A stretch of DNA of 64,000 bases from Flagellimonas eckloniae (GTDB taxonomy: Bacteria > Bacteroidota > Bacteroidia > Flavobacteriales > Flavobacteriaceae): assembly GCF_001413955.1 (NCBI RefSeq), contig NZ_LCTZ01000002.1, positions 2,776,501 to 2,840,500 on the forward strand, given 5' to 3'. The notes under the pieces are model-generated. The model saw only the letters and a program-made list of their open reading frames with translations, had not been told where the DNA came from and ran no database searches. Positions 28,611 through 36,844 of this stretch are shown one piece after another. Made by a program: the position numbers and the translations under genes. How positions within the stretch are numbered: the stretch's first letter is position 1; each line of letters opens with the position of its first letter.

Positions 28611-28865
28611 TTAAGCTACTTGAGGAACTTGTCTGTTCTGTCTCTTACGATACATATCTTCTAAAGTACTGTTGATGTCCTGCATTTGAGGTGTTAATGC
28701 AGAAAGTTTGCCACTTACATCTGTGGTAACTTCTTTTTGACAATGTAAACATTTGTACTCTTTGATGTGCTCTGTTACTTTTCTGGAAACGGTGTAATGG
28801 TGTCCGAATAAGCTACAGAAAAAAGAAGAAAATTTGTTGCCATGTTGGGTAGTAGTTGTCTTCAT
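28611..28865 (-). CDS. Small zinc-ribbon-like protein
   Basis: 84 residues. CSLFGHHY near residue 17 and KCLHCQKE near 39-46 form a Cys/His set (C-x6-H and C-x2-C) like the DUF1660 family of small proteins with the CxLFGHxY motif. The rest is helical and polar. Function unknown; metal binding is inferred. It is transcribed alone, with a 274-base AT-rich region upstream shared with brnQ. Confidence 0.65.
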   Translation of the reverse strand: MKTTTTQHGNKFSSFFCSLFGHHYTVSRKVTEHIKEYKCLHCQKEVTTDVSGKLSALTPQMQDINSTLEDMYRKRQNRQVPQVA

Positions 28866-29139
28866 AAGCTGGTTTTGTTTGGGAGCGCATTAGTACGATT
28901 TGGGGTCGAAAAATGCAAAAAACATTTTACTTTAATTCTACTTTATATGAGATTGGTTTTTAATTCGTCTATTATTTAAGCAACGCCTGTTAATAACTTT
29001 TTATTTTATCAATATTTTTTCAAAGCTATTTTTTCGATGAAATACACACTTATCGATAAAAAGTTATATTCGAGCGATGAAAAGCAATCCTTAAATATAG
29101 TTTTTTGATTTATTTTAACAAAAAAATTATTAACAATAT

Positions 29140-30411
29140 ATGAGTCGGAAATCAATTGCGATAACAGCTTTTGCACTTTTTTCACTTTTCTTTGGTGCCG
29201 GCAATCTTATTCTTCCCCCACAATTGGGTTTTAAGTCGGGAGATTTATGGTGGTTAGTGGCTTTGGGATTTTGTATTTCCGCAGTCCTTATTCCTATATT
29301 GGGAATTTTGGCCCACGCCAAGCTTCAAGGCACGATGTTCGATTTTGCAAAAAAGGTATCCCCATTATTCAGCGTAGTGTATTGTTATATAGTGTATGCC
29401 ATTTCTATTGCATTGCCCTCACCACGAACAGCTTCCGTTACCCATGAAATGGCCATTCAGCCCATTTGGGATTCATCTTATCTTTTTACAAGCATTGTCT
29501 ACTTTGCTTTGGTCTATATTTTTGTCGTGAATCGTTCCAAGGTTTTAGATATCGTTGGAAAGTTCCTTACCCCCGGAATATTGTTGATTCTACTCCTTAT
29601 TATAGGCGTCTCTGTCTTTACTTTGGATTTTGACTTTGGAATCTCCCAATTTGAAAATTCACTTACCTCAGGAGTCTTGGAAGGCTATCAAACTTTTGAT
29701 GCCATTGGCGCTGTAGTAGTGGGTGGTGTTATCATTATTTCTATCAATCTAAAAGATAAATCGGCTTCCTATGAGGTTAAAAAAAGCTTGATTAGAAAAG
29801 CAGGTTGGCTTGCAGGCTTGGGTCTTTTTTTGGTCTACACAGGACTTATTATAACAGGAGCACTATTTCAAAATTCTTTTGATATTGAAATTTCCAGAAC
29901 CGCGCTTTTAAGTGGCATTAGCCTAAAAACATTGGGGAGCACTGCCAATGTATTCCTAAGTATTTTGGTGAGCCTAGCCTGTTTTACAACTGCGGTGGGG
30001 ATTGTTACCGGAACCGCTGATTTTATAAAAGGGCGTTTTAATGGCTCCCAACTAGCATATACCATTACTGCTATTATTGGATGCCTTTTAGGTATATTAA
30101 TGGGTCAATTTAATGTAGGCTACATTATTGCCGTGGCACTTCCTGTCTTAATGTTCATCTACCCCATTACCATTGTTTTGATTCTTTTGAATGTTGTGCC
30201 GGAGAAGTTCGCAGCTCCAAAAGTATTTAGATGGGTGGTTGGAACAACGATACTATTTAGCATCCCTGATTTTCTGGGAAGCATTGGTTATGGAGATGCC
30301 ATTGTCTCAGTTACTTCATGGATTCCCTTAAGGGAATACCATATAGGATGGGTATTGCCAGCTTTGGCGGTTTTTGTTTTGGGAAATCTTAGTAAACAAA
30401 AAGGGAGATAA
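29140..30411 (+). CDS. brnQ: Branched-chain amino-acid:cation symporter
   Basis: 423 residues with ~12 hydrophobic helices. FFGAGNLILPPQLG at residues 18-31, IALPSPRTASVTHEM and AVGIVTGTADFIKGRF are typical of the LIVCS (BrnQ) family, which imports Leu, Ile and Val with Na+ or H+. The inner-membrane protein is complete. The last ~30 codons are repeated in decayed form at 32261-32354, beyond the hydrolase gene. Transcribed alone. Confidence 0.92.
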   Translation: MSRKSIAITAFALFSLFFGAGNLILPPQLGFKSGDLWWLVALGFCISAVLIPILGILAHAKLQGTMFDFAKKVSPLFSVVYCYIVYAISIALPSPRTASVTHEMAIQPIWDSSYLFTSIVYFALVYIFVVNRSKVLDIVGKFLTPGILLILLLIIGVSVFTLDFDFGISQFENSLTSGVLEGYQTFDAIGAVVVGGVIIISINLKDKSASYEVKKSLIRKAGWLAGLGLFLVYTGLIITGALFQNSFDIEISRTALLSGISLKTLGSTANVFLSILVSLACFTTAVGIVTGTADFIKGRFNGSQLAYTITAIIGCLLGILMGQFNVGYIIAVALPVLMFIYPITIVLILLNVVPEKFAAPKVFRWVVGTTILFSIPDFLGSIGYGDAIVSVTSWIPLREYHIGWVLPALAVFVLGNLSKQKGR

Positions 30412-30481
30412 ACTTTTGGTTTTACACTGACCTTTTTTCATTTGAACCATTATTACTTATAGACAACTTAATGACCGGGCT

Positions 30482-32014
30482 CTATTCTTTCAATTGTTTT
30501 AGTCTATTAATTGCATTTTGGTTTTCAGGATTCAACTCCAATGACTTATTAAAATTAGTAATCGCATTTTCGAAATCTTTTTTGTTTAAATAGGCTTCAG
30601 CTAAACTATCATATAAATTCGCTGAATTAGGATAGATATGCACAGCCAATAAAAAAACATTGATACCTTGTTCCGTTCTTTCGGGGTCAAATGACAATCT
30701 CAATCCCAGGGTGTTTAACATCCCTTCTTCTAGTTTTAAATTTGGATGCCCTGACAATGTTTTTTTATATAGAAGAATTAAATCCCGATAATTTTGATGC
30801 AATGCCAAGTCATTGAAATCCTTATAATCAAATTCTGTCACAACAGATTTCTTCATTTTTTTTGAAATCATACTTTTCGAAAAACCATTTTTATCAGGAC
30901 TATTTTCAATAAATTCCTTCGATTTCTCTTCGTTTTTCAAGATAGCATTTAGAAAATGCAGAGCATGTTCAGAAAGTTGTTTGTACGAAGCCATTATTTT
31001 ATCGTCACTCTTATCTTGTCTTTTATCTCTGTTGCCAAACAAAACACCATAAGAACTAAAATTAGAATGGGTAAGGTCATGGAATTTGTAACTATAAACA
31101 TTACTATACTTTAAAGAATCATATAGTTGGAACTTATGGTTTAATTCTGCTGGGATTTTGTCCTCTTTTAAAACAATTCCTGGTATATCCTTTTGGGCAA
31201 AGTGAATGTATGGAATGTTGATATTATCTAATTTAAAATAGGCAGATTTTTCTAACACATCATATCTATATCTTTCAGTTCCGTCAAGACTTACTATTGC
31301 ACTGATATTCTTATTTTTCATAACCGTAATAGCATTGGATAGTCCGCCAAAACTAAATCCCATTAATGCAATTTTGTCCAAATCTATATTCTTGTAGTTA
31401 TGAATTTCCTTTAGCAGGAATTCTACATCTCTAGATTGTGTTTCCATATCTTTTATAGTGCCTCCTTCTAACCATCTTGTATCTGTACCTCTTGATGGGC
31501 TTGATATCACTACAAAACCATTGCTTGCTAAATACTCAAACATTGCAAAATTTTCAATTGAAGAGGCTTGATAGCTGGGTGTGTAAAGGACAACAGGATA
31601 TTTTCCTTTTAAAAAATTGGTGTCAGAAAAAGCAGTTGTTTTTTCAACTAAATGGGCTCTGTTTTGAGGTGTGTTCCATAAGTAAGGAAACCAATCCAGT
31701 AAAAATTCATTAGGTAAATTTTCCCATTCTTCCTCTTCTTTTAAAATCTCCAAATAATCTAAAACAGTTATTTGCTTGGAATTGGCATTTTTAATTTCAG
31801 ATGGATACCAGATACTAATGGGTATTGGTCTGAATATAAATTGGTTGTTAAACTCATTTTTAACTTGATAGTTTCTTGTACTATCGATAACTGTGTAGTG
31901 TTTGAAACCTACTTTGTACTTTCCACTGTTTAGGTTAATTTTTTTTAATGAAGTCTGTCCATTTATTGAACATATTTGAAGGAATAAAAAAAATGCTAAA
32001 GTTAATGTCCGCAT
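30482..32014 (-). CDS. Exported alpha/beta hydrolase with C-terminal TPR
   Basis: 510 residues, signal peptide to about SINGQTS. The hydrolase domain (~100-360) contains PVVLYTPSYQ, the nucleophile elbow GFSFGG (Ser ~231) and a C-terminal DLTHSNF histidine region, as in the platelet-activating-factor acetylhydrolase/dienelactone-hydrolase-like group. The C-terminal ~120 residues contain TPR-like helices (ANLYDSLAEAYLNKKDFENAITNFNKSLELNPENQ is the clearest unit, cited here by positions ~455-490). Likely a secreted esterase or lipase with a protein-interaction tail; substrate unknown. It lies between brnQ and a decayed brnQ end, which points to an acquired or rearranged segment. Confidence 0.82.
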   Translation of the reverse strand: MRTLTLAFFLFLQICSINGQTSLKKINLNSGKYKVGFKHYTVIDSTRNYQVKNEFNNQFIFRPIPISIWYPSEIKNANSKQITVLDYLEILKEEEEWENLPNEFLLDWFPYLWNTPQNRAHLVEKTTAFSDTNFLKGKYPVVLYTPSYQASSIENFAMFEYLASNGFVVISSPSRGTDTRWLEGGTIKDMETQSRDVEFLLKEIHNYKNIDLDKIALMGFSFGGLSNAITVMKNKNISAIVSLDGTERYRYDVLEKSAYFKLDNINIPYIHFAQKDIPGIVLKEDKIPAELNHKFQLYDSLKYSNVYSYKFHDLTHSNFSSYGVLFGNRDKRQDKSDDKIMASYKQLSEHALHFLNAILKNEEKSKEFIENSPDKNGFSKSMISKKMKKSVVTEFDYKDFNDLALHQNYRDLILLYKKTLSGHPNLKLEEGMLNTLGLRLSFDPERTEQGINVFLLAVHIYPNSANLYDSLAEAYLNKKDFENAITNFNKSLELNPENQNAINRLKQLKE

Positions 32015-32095
32015 TGCTTTAGATATAAATATTCAATTCTAAAGATTAGGTGCATTAATATTTGTTACAGTTTTTAGTTTGCCGCTAAAGTTTAA

Positions 32096-32143
32096 GATAT
32101 CAATCGTTTTAATAAGCTATATCAGCCGACAACAAGTGAAGTT
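32096..32143. repeat. Imperfect direct repeat, copy A
   Basis: Shares GAyATsAAT, CGTTTTAAT, TAyATC and a 10-base identical end AAGTGAAGTT with copy B at 35004-35049, in the same order and orientation. The two copies flank the brnQ remnant and the SDR-AraC-membrane operon. Confidence 0.5.
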
Positions 32144-32260
32144 AGCTGAATTTAAATTTAAAATCAAGGGAATGTTGATGGCTTGGACTCGCAAATAGAT
32201 AAGGCGCTATTCGCACTAAACAAGATATAATAAGGCAAAAATATTTCGCCCAAAAAAGAA

Positions 32261-32354
32261 TTTATTCCCTTTTAGGAAAAACCATATGGAATGGGTGTTA
32301 CCAGCTTTGGTGGTTTTTGTTTTGGAGAATTTTGCTAAGAAAAAAACGAAGTAA
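32261..32354 (+). pseudogene. Decayed second copy of the brnQ 3' end
   Basis: The segment encodes WVLPALVVFVLENFAK and a stop, matching WVLPALAVFVLGNLSK at the end of brnQ (30333-30411) with 12 of 16 residues identical. Upstream, ATTCCCTT and CCATAT also align, but a TAG codon and a one-base insertion break the frame, and earlier brnQ sequence is not found. It is therefore a remnant of a former second brnQ or of a partial duplication. It has the same orientation as brnQ. Confidence 0.8.
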
Positions 32355-32499
32355 ATGCTTTGAGGATGATACTTTTCATTTCATGATATGATGCGTATCC
32401 TGATTACTCTACGCGAAGCTAAAGCGGATTAAGAAGAGTACTCATTGTACGCCCTGTTGTGCATAGTTGTTTTTTAACCTCACTTGGGTTAATTTAAGT

Positions 32500-33006
32500 C
32501 TATGCTTTCTTATGTGCTAATTCTAATTGTTTCTGGTAGGCTTCAATTCTTGCGTGGGCAGTTCCGTCTACTAATAAGATGACTATTAGCATAGCAATCG
32601 TTGTGATACTAATTGCTCTCCAAGTTGGTGTATTAATAAAAATAATTAGTATAGCGGCTACAATGATTATAATCGGAATAGCTTTAAAAACAACTGCCTT
32701 GTATTCATTTAAGGTTCTTTCAGTACGTAGAATTTCTGATGCTACAAATGCCGAGGCATCACTTTTGTAGGCAGTTTCAAATTTTGTGATTCTTGATTTA
32801 TTGGTGAAAAATAACCCAAGACCTATGCTCGATAGCAAAACACCTGCTACCAAGGTTGGAATGATGTACGCTCTTGCAATATCCGTTTTTCCTAACTGCC
32901 AAAACCCAATACTTGCGATTAAAAATAATATTGCGAAAAAGATAAAGAATCGTGTTGAAAAGACTTCGGCTCTTGCCCATTCAGTGGCTAATTTTAATAT
33001 TTCCAT
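32500..33006 (-). CDS. Small membrane protein of the SDR-AraC operon
   Basis: 168 residues with four hydrophobic helices (about 18-38, 46-68, 105-128, 132-150) and a charged soluble loop (70-100) containing FETAYKSDASAFVASEILRT. No family recognised with certainty; similar four-helix proteins often lie beside AraC regulators in Flavobacteriia. It begins 3 bases after the araC-type gene, so it is translated from the same mRNA. Confidence 0.7.
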   Translation of the reverse strand: MEILKLATEWARAEVFSTRFFIFFAILFLIASIGFWQLGKTDIARAYIIPTLVAGVLLSSIGLGLFFTNKSRITKFETAYKSDASAFVASEILRTERTLNEYKAVVFKAIPIIIIVAAILIIFINTPTWRAISITTIAMLIVILLVDGTAHARIEAYQKQLELAHKKA

Positions 33007-33009
33007 AGT

Positions 33010-33921
33010 TTAATTCATTTTATATTTTTCTCTGTATTCCGTAGGACTTACACCTTCTTTCTTTTTAAATAATCTTGAAAAATAGGGTGGATATTCAAAT
33101 CCTAATTCATAAGCCACTTCTGCTATACTTTTATTGGGTTGCAATAAAATATTCTTTGCTTCATCTATCAAATGTAAATGCAGGTGCTCGGTAGTGGTTT
33201 TACCCGTTTCTTTTTTGAGTGCATCACTAAGATAGCGTTGTGAAACCGACATTTTATAAGCTATTTTTTCTATGCTAGGAATACCTTTTTCCTGTAGTTT
33301 TCCTGATTCAAGATAATCGGATATTAGTAGATTAAAGTGCTCCAGCAAATCATTAGAAAGCTCCTTTCGGTTTAAAAACTGTCTTTCATAGAAACGGTTG
33401 GCATATTTTAAAAGGGTGCCTAACTGAGAGATAATAATTTCTTTACTAAACTCATCTTGATTGTTTTGGTATTCTATTCCAATATTCTCTACAATGGATT
33501 CCATCTGCCTTTCTTCTTTTGGCGAAAGGTGTAGAGCCTCATTTACTGAGTAGGAAAAGAAGCCATATTTCTTTATTTGTTTTGCTAATCCTGTTCCTTT
33601 TAGAAAATCTTCGTGGAAGTTTATTGAAAAGCCTTTTTGCTCAAACACTACACTATTATCCCATTGCAATACTTGTCTTGGAGCAATAAAAATCAAAGCG
33701 CCATTGGTGAAATCATATTTAGTTCTTCCGTAGTTTAAATCTCCTTTTACAATCTTCTTCAAACTGATAGAATAGCAGTCGTTTGTAATGGGCGGTGAAC
33801 TCTCTTTTGGGCAAGGCAGAAAACCTTCACCTTTAGCAGAAAACACACTCAACATTGGATGCTCTGGGCGTGGTAGCTCAAGATAATCCAAATAGGATGA
33901 TAATGTTTTGAAATGTTTCAT
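33010..33921 (-). CDS. AraC family transcriptional regulator
   Basis: 303 residues. The N-terminal half is a cupin-like ligand domain; the C-terminal ~100 residues have two HTH motifs (IEKIAYKMSVSQRYLSDALK and SIAEVAYELGFEYPPYFSRL) with the ending GVSPTEYREKY. It lies 9 bases after the SDR gene and 3 before the membrane protein gene, so it probably controls this operon. The inducing signal is unknown. Confidence 0.93.
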   Translation of the reverse strand: MKHFKTLSSYLDYLELPRPEHPMLSVFSAKGEGFLPCPKESSPPITNDCYSISLKKIVKGDLNYGRTKYDFTNGALIFIAPRQVLQWDNSVVFEQKGFSINFHEDFLKGTGLAKQIKKYGFFSYSVNEALHLSPKEERQMESIVENIGIEYQNNQDEFSKEIIISQLGTLLKYANRFYERQFLNRKELSNDLLEHFNLLISDYLESGKLQEKGIPSIEKIAYKMSVSQRYLSDALKKETGKTTTEHLHLHLIDEAKNILLQPNKSIAEVAYELGFEYPPYFSRLFKKKEGVSPTEYREKYKMN

Positions 33922-33930
33922 TGAACTAAT

Positions 33931-34881
33931 TTAAAAATTCCACTTAAAGCCTGTTGCTTTTTCTGAGACAGTCCAAAGTTTAGTTGCAACCACTTTATCT
34001 TTTGCGTGTGGTTCTAATTTACATTCTCCAACCGGACCAGTCCAATAATTTCTTCCTGTAGGGCCATAAAAACCATCCTGGTCAAGGTTTTGCTCTGTAG
34101 CACACATCAATTGTGGATAAGCACCTTTTTCAGACGATTGAACAAATGGGGACAATTTCATAAGCTGCCAAATGAAACGGGTCATTAAACTACCGCTGGT
34201 TTTAATCAATGAAGTTCGGGAAGCTCCTGGATGACAAGCATACACTTTCACATTAGTTTTGCCAGCTTTTTTCAACCTTTTTTGTAATTCATAAACACAC
34301 ATAATCTGTGCTAATTTACTTTGGCTATATACCCCATTAGGGCTATAGTTCTTATCCCAATTCATATCGCTAAACTGAATGGATTTAATCCCTAAATTAT
34401 AACCCATACTGCCTACAACAACTATTCGTCCTTTCGATTCTTCAATACGTGAGTAAAATAATCCTTGCAGTAAGAAGTTACCATAGTGGTTTACACCCAA
34501 CTGACTTTCAAAGCCGTCAACGGTAAGTGTTTGTTTAGGCACTTGAGCAATTGCAGCGTTACAGATAAGTGCATCGATTTGAGGAACAGTTTTAAGAACT
34601 TCTTCTGATGCATTTTTTACAGAAGCTTGTTCTGCCAAATCCATTCGTATGGATGATACATCTATAGTATTACCAAGTTCTTGTTTCAATATAGCTATAG
34701 TGTCAGCAGATTTTTTTGGATTCCGATTAAGCATTACCACTTTTGCTCCCTTCGATAGCAATATTTTCGCGGCTTCAAATCCTGTCCCGCTCGTAGTACC
34801 TGTTATAACATATGTTTTGCCATTTAAATTTTCAATTCTATCAGGTGTCCATCCTTTTTTGCCGAATTTATTTGTATTCAT
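33931..34881 (-). CDS. Short-chain dehydrogenase/reductase (protochlorophyllide-reductase-like)
   Basis: 316 residues. NAD(P)-binding motif TGTTSGTG near 32-39, NAAIAQ (NxAG variant) near 110, and catalytic YSQSKLAQ near 180-187. The overall pattern is the light-dependent protochlorophyllide reductase-like/retinol dehydrogenase group of classical SDRs, common in bacteria without photosynthesis; the substrate is unknown. First gene of a three-gene operon with a cognate AraC regulator. A TACCTTTG box lies 28 bases upstream. Confidence 0.9.
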   Translation of the reverse strand: MNTNKFGKKGWTPDRIENLNGKTYVITGTTSGTGFEAAKILLSKGAKVVMLNRNPKKSADTIAILKQELGNTIDVSSIRMDLAEQASVKNASEEVLKTVPQIDALICNAAIAQVPKQTLTVDGFESQLGVNHYGNFLLQGLFYSRIEESKGRIVVVGSMGYNLGIKSIQFSDMNWDKNYSPNGVYSQSKLAQIMCVYELQKRLKKAGKTNVKVYACHPGASRTSLIKTSGSLMTRFIWQLMKLSPFVQSSEKGAYPQLMCATEQNLDQDGFYGPTGRNYWTGPVGECKLEPHAKDKVVATKLWTVSEKATGFKWNF

Positions 34882-34908
34882 TATTGCTTATTGTTTAAAA
34901 AGAATAGA

Positions 34909-34916
34909 CAAAGGTA
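34909..34916 (-). promoter_or_regulatory. -7 element of the SDR-AraC operon
   Basis: Minus-strand TACCTTTG, an exact TAnnTTTG match 28 bases before the start codon. Confidence 0.45.
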
Positions 34917-35003
34917 GAAGTGAATGTATCATAACCTCTTACACAGATTTTCGAATCTTGTATACTTTTTGGTTTTTTTTAATTACAAATGAAAGGTAAA
35001 GGG

Positions 35004-35049
35004 GACATGAATCCGTTTTAATGATTTACATCCAACAGTAAGTGAAGTT
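35004..35049. repeat. Imperfect direct repeat, copy B
   Basis: Partner of the copy at 32096-32143; ends in the same AAGTGAAGTT and shares CGTTTTAAT. It is two bases shorter, with most differences in the central part. Confidence 0.5.
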
Positions 35050-35189
35050 CGGGGGTTTTAATGTACAAATTCAGATTAAATAGGTATATGCCGCAATTGG
35101 AAAGTCAGTCTTACTCTTCCAATTGAATTAGACCCCTCTCACAAAAAGATCATCTCTGATTATCCTTAAAATTATTGCTTGTTTCGAAA

Positions 35190-36662
35190 TTAATATCCCT
35201 CTATTCCATCAAAACCTGTAATTCGATAAGAACTCAAATACCATTCATCCTCCATATAAACCAAAATGTAATCACCTGAAAAACCTTCGCCTTCATCTTC
35301 TTCTGTAGTTACCAAATCCAATAGGTCATCTTTGATTCTTATAATATCATATTCCGCATTTCCATTTAAATCCACTTGGGTTATGCTTAACGTACCTGGA
35401 TAATCTACATCTCCATAAGCCACAGACTCCACACTTACTATTATCTCGGAATTCTCCATAACCCTTAATACAGTCGGAGTGAGATACGAAACAAAATCAA
35501 TATGCTCTGGAAGCTGAGTTTTATATATAATCGGAACTAGAGCCTGATCCAGTTCCCCTTCAACATTTTGACGTGGATGAAAAGTGAAAAACCTATCGCC
35601 AACAATTGAATCTATTCCCACTATTTGACTTTTATTTTCTTTGACGAAAAGTAATGAAAGTGGTGCACTGAATTTATAGGAATGAATAGGCACATCAAAT
35701 TTTGAAACCCAATGTTCAGGATTGTAAAACCCGCTTCCAATTTTATCAACATCAACTTGAGATAGTTTTGCAAAATGAAATATTTCCTGCTTGTTGGTTA
35801 GAAAGGATTGCTTTTCCAGTGCTATTTTAGGCAATAGATGACCAACCAATTCTTTTGAAATAAAAGATGGCTTTGTGTTTTTGGGTAGATTCCATTTTGT
35901 ACCCAACCATGGCCTTTTTATTGTAGTGACTTTTTTTAACAAAAATTCATTGACAAAATCGTTAATTGGCAGAGCATTACCGTTCTGCTTTTGTAAATCT
36001 AAAAATTGGTTTGAACTGTCTTTATTTTCAATCTCAGCACAACCACTTGAAAGGTAAGCTTCATTGTATTTCCGATATTGATTTTTGAATGCTTCGTCAT
36101 CTGGATTAAAATCCAATTTACTTTTCGCGGCTTTCAGTATTTTCAATACATCTGAGCAACCAAGGTTAGTTCCATACGGACTATCATCATTGGTTATAAT
36201 GACAAACACTTTCGGGTTTCTTTTAAGATGCTTAACCGTGAACGATATTCCAACATCTGGATAGTAGTTGGTACCGTCCAATTCAGGGTATAAATTGAAA
36301 TGATCACTATCAAAGGCAGTCTGTACAGTCTCTTCTTTTTCAGTTTTGACCAAGGTTACATACCGTATTACAGGTTCTTGATTGTACATGTCGCCTGTTT
36401 CCTTTTTTTCAACAACAATACCTTCTCCAAATTCACCATGATCATAAATGAGCTTGTTTGCAAAATCCGAACCAAATATGAACAAGAGCAAGGCTACAAG
36501 TAGTAATAAAGAAGATCCCTTGGTTAAAATCTTCTTTTTTAAATTCGATAAATTTTTTGATTGCGCCAAAAATCGCATCAACAATATGAGCAGTACCGCA
36601 ACCATGAGAAAAACAAAACGGTTGTGCGCCAAAACATAAAGCAATTCTATAAAGAAGTCCAT
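35190..36662 (-). CDS. Membrane protein of unknown function (DUF3592-like N-domain)
   Basis: 490 residues. Two N-terminal hydrophobic helices (about 10-28 and 45-65) are followed by a segment resembling DUF3592 (GIVVEKKETG ... GISFTVKHLKRNPKVFVII, ~80-155). The remaining ~330 residues, probably extracytoplasmic, contain GTNLGCSDVL and LSSGCAEIEN (possible disulfide) and a Tyr/Asp-rich C-terminus (YILVYMEDEWYLSSYRITGF). I do not recognise this large part. It is transcribed alone beside the accessory segment. Confidence 0.7.
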   Translation of the reverse strand: MDFFIELLYVLAHNRFVFLMVAVLLILLMRFLAQSKNLSNLKKKILTKGSSLLLLVALLLFIFGSDFANKLIYDHGEFGEGIVVEKKETGDMYNQEPVIRYVTLVKTEKEETVQTAFDSDHFNLYPELDGTNYYPDVGISFTVKHLKRNPKVFVIITNDDSPYGTNLGCSDVLKILKAAKSKLDFNPDDEAFKNQYRKYNEAYLSSGCAEIENKDSSNQFLDLQKQNGNALPINDFVNEFLLKKVTTIKRPWLGTKWNLPKNTKPSFISKELVGHLLPKIALEKQSFLTNKQEIFHFAKLSQVDVDKIGSGFYNPEHWVSKFDVPIHSYKFSAPLSLLFVKENKSQIVGIDSIVGDRFFTFHPRQNVEGELDQALVPIIYKTQLPEHIDFVSYLTPTVLRVMENSEIIVSVESVAYGDVDYPGTLSITQVDLNGNAEYDIIRIKDDLLDLVTTEEDEGEGFSGDYILVYMEDEWYLSSYRITGFDGIEGY

Positions 36663-36844
36663 AGCGTAAATAGAAATGTTACTGCATAACTCTAATTTAT
36701 TGATTCATAAATCCGAGTTATCCTGGGAAATCTAAATTACGCGTGTTTTGTTTGAACCATTATGGCAAAATTGGTGAATACACAATTTAGATAGATGGTA
36801 CGCTTTTTTCAATTAACAAGGAAGGAAGATTTTTTGCCTAGAAG

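Larger units (their letters stand above)
32015..32499. other. Accessory intergenic region with gene remnant and repeat
   Basis: 485 bases. It holds one imperfect repeat copy (32096-32143), a decayed brnQ 3' end (32261-32354), and beyond it ~145 bases in which I recognise nothing except a weak inverted repeat TTAACC/GGTTAA near 32473-32493, just past the end of the next minus-strand gene. Confidence 0.5.
34882..35189. other. Intergenic region with promoter and repeat copy B
   Basis: 308 bases. Contains the probable SDR promoter at the left, repeat copy B (35004-35049), and ~140 bases without recognisable genes before the end of the next minus-strand gene. Confidence 0.5.

Noticed and set aside
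32430..32495. Integron-like attC site near GCCCTGTTGTGC
   Set aside because: The bases do not fit the paired GTTRRRY/RYYYAAC core sites, and no integrase is present.
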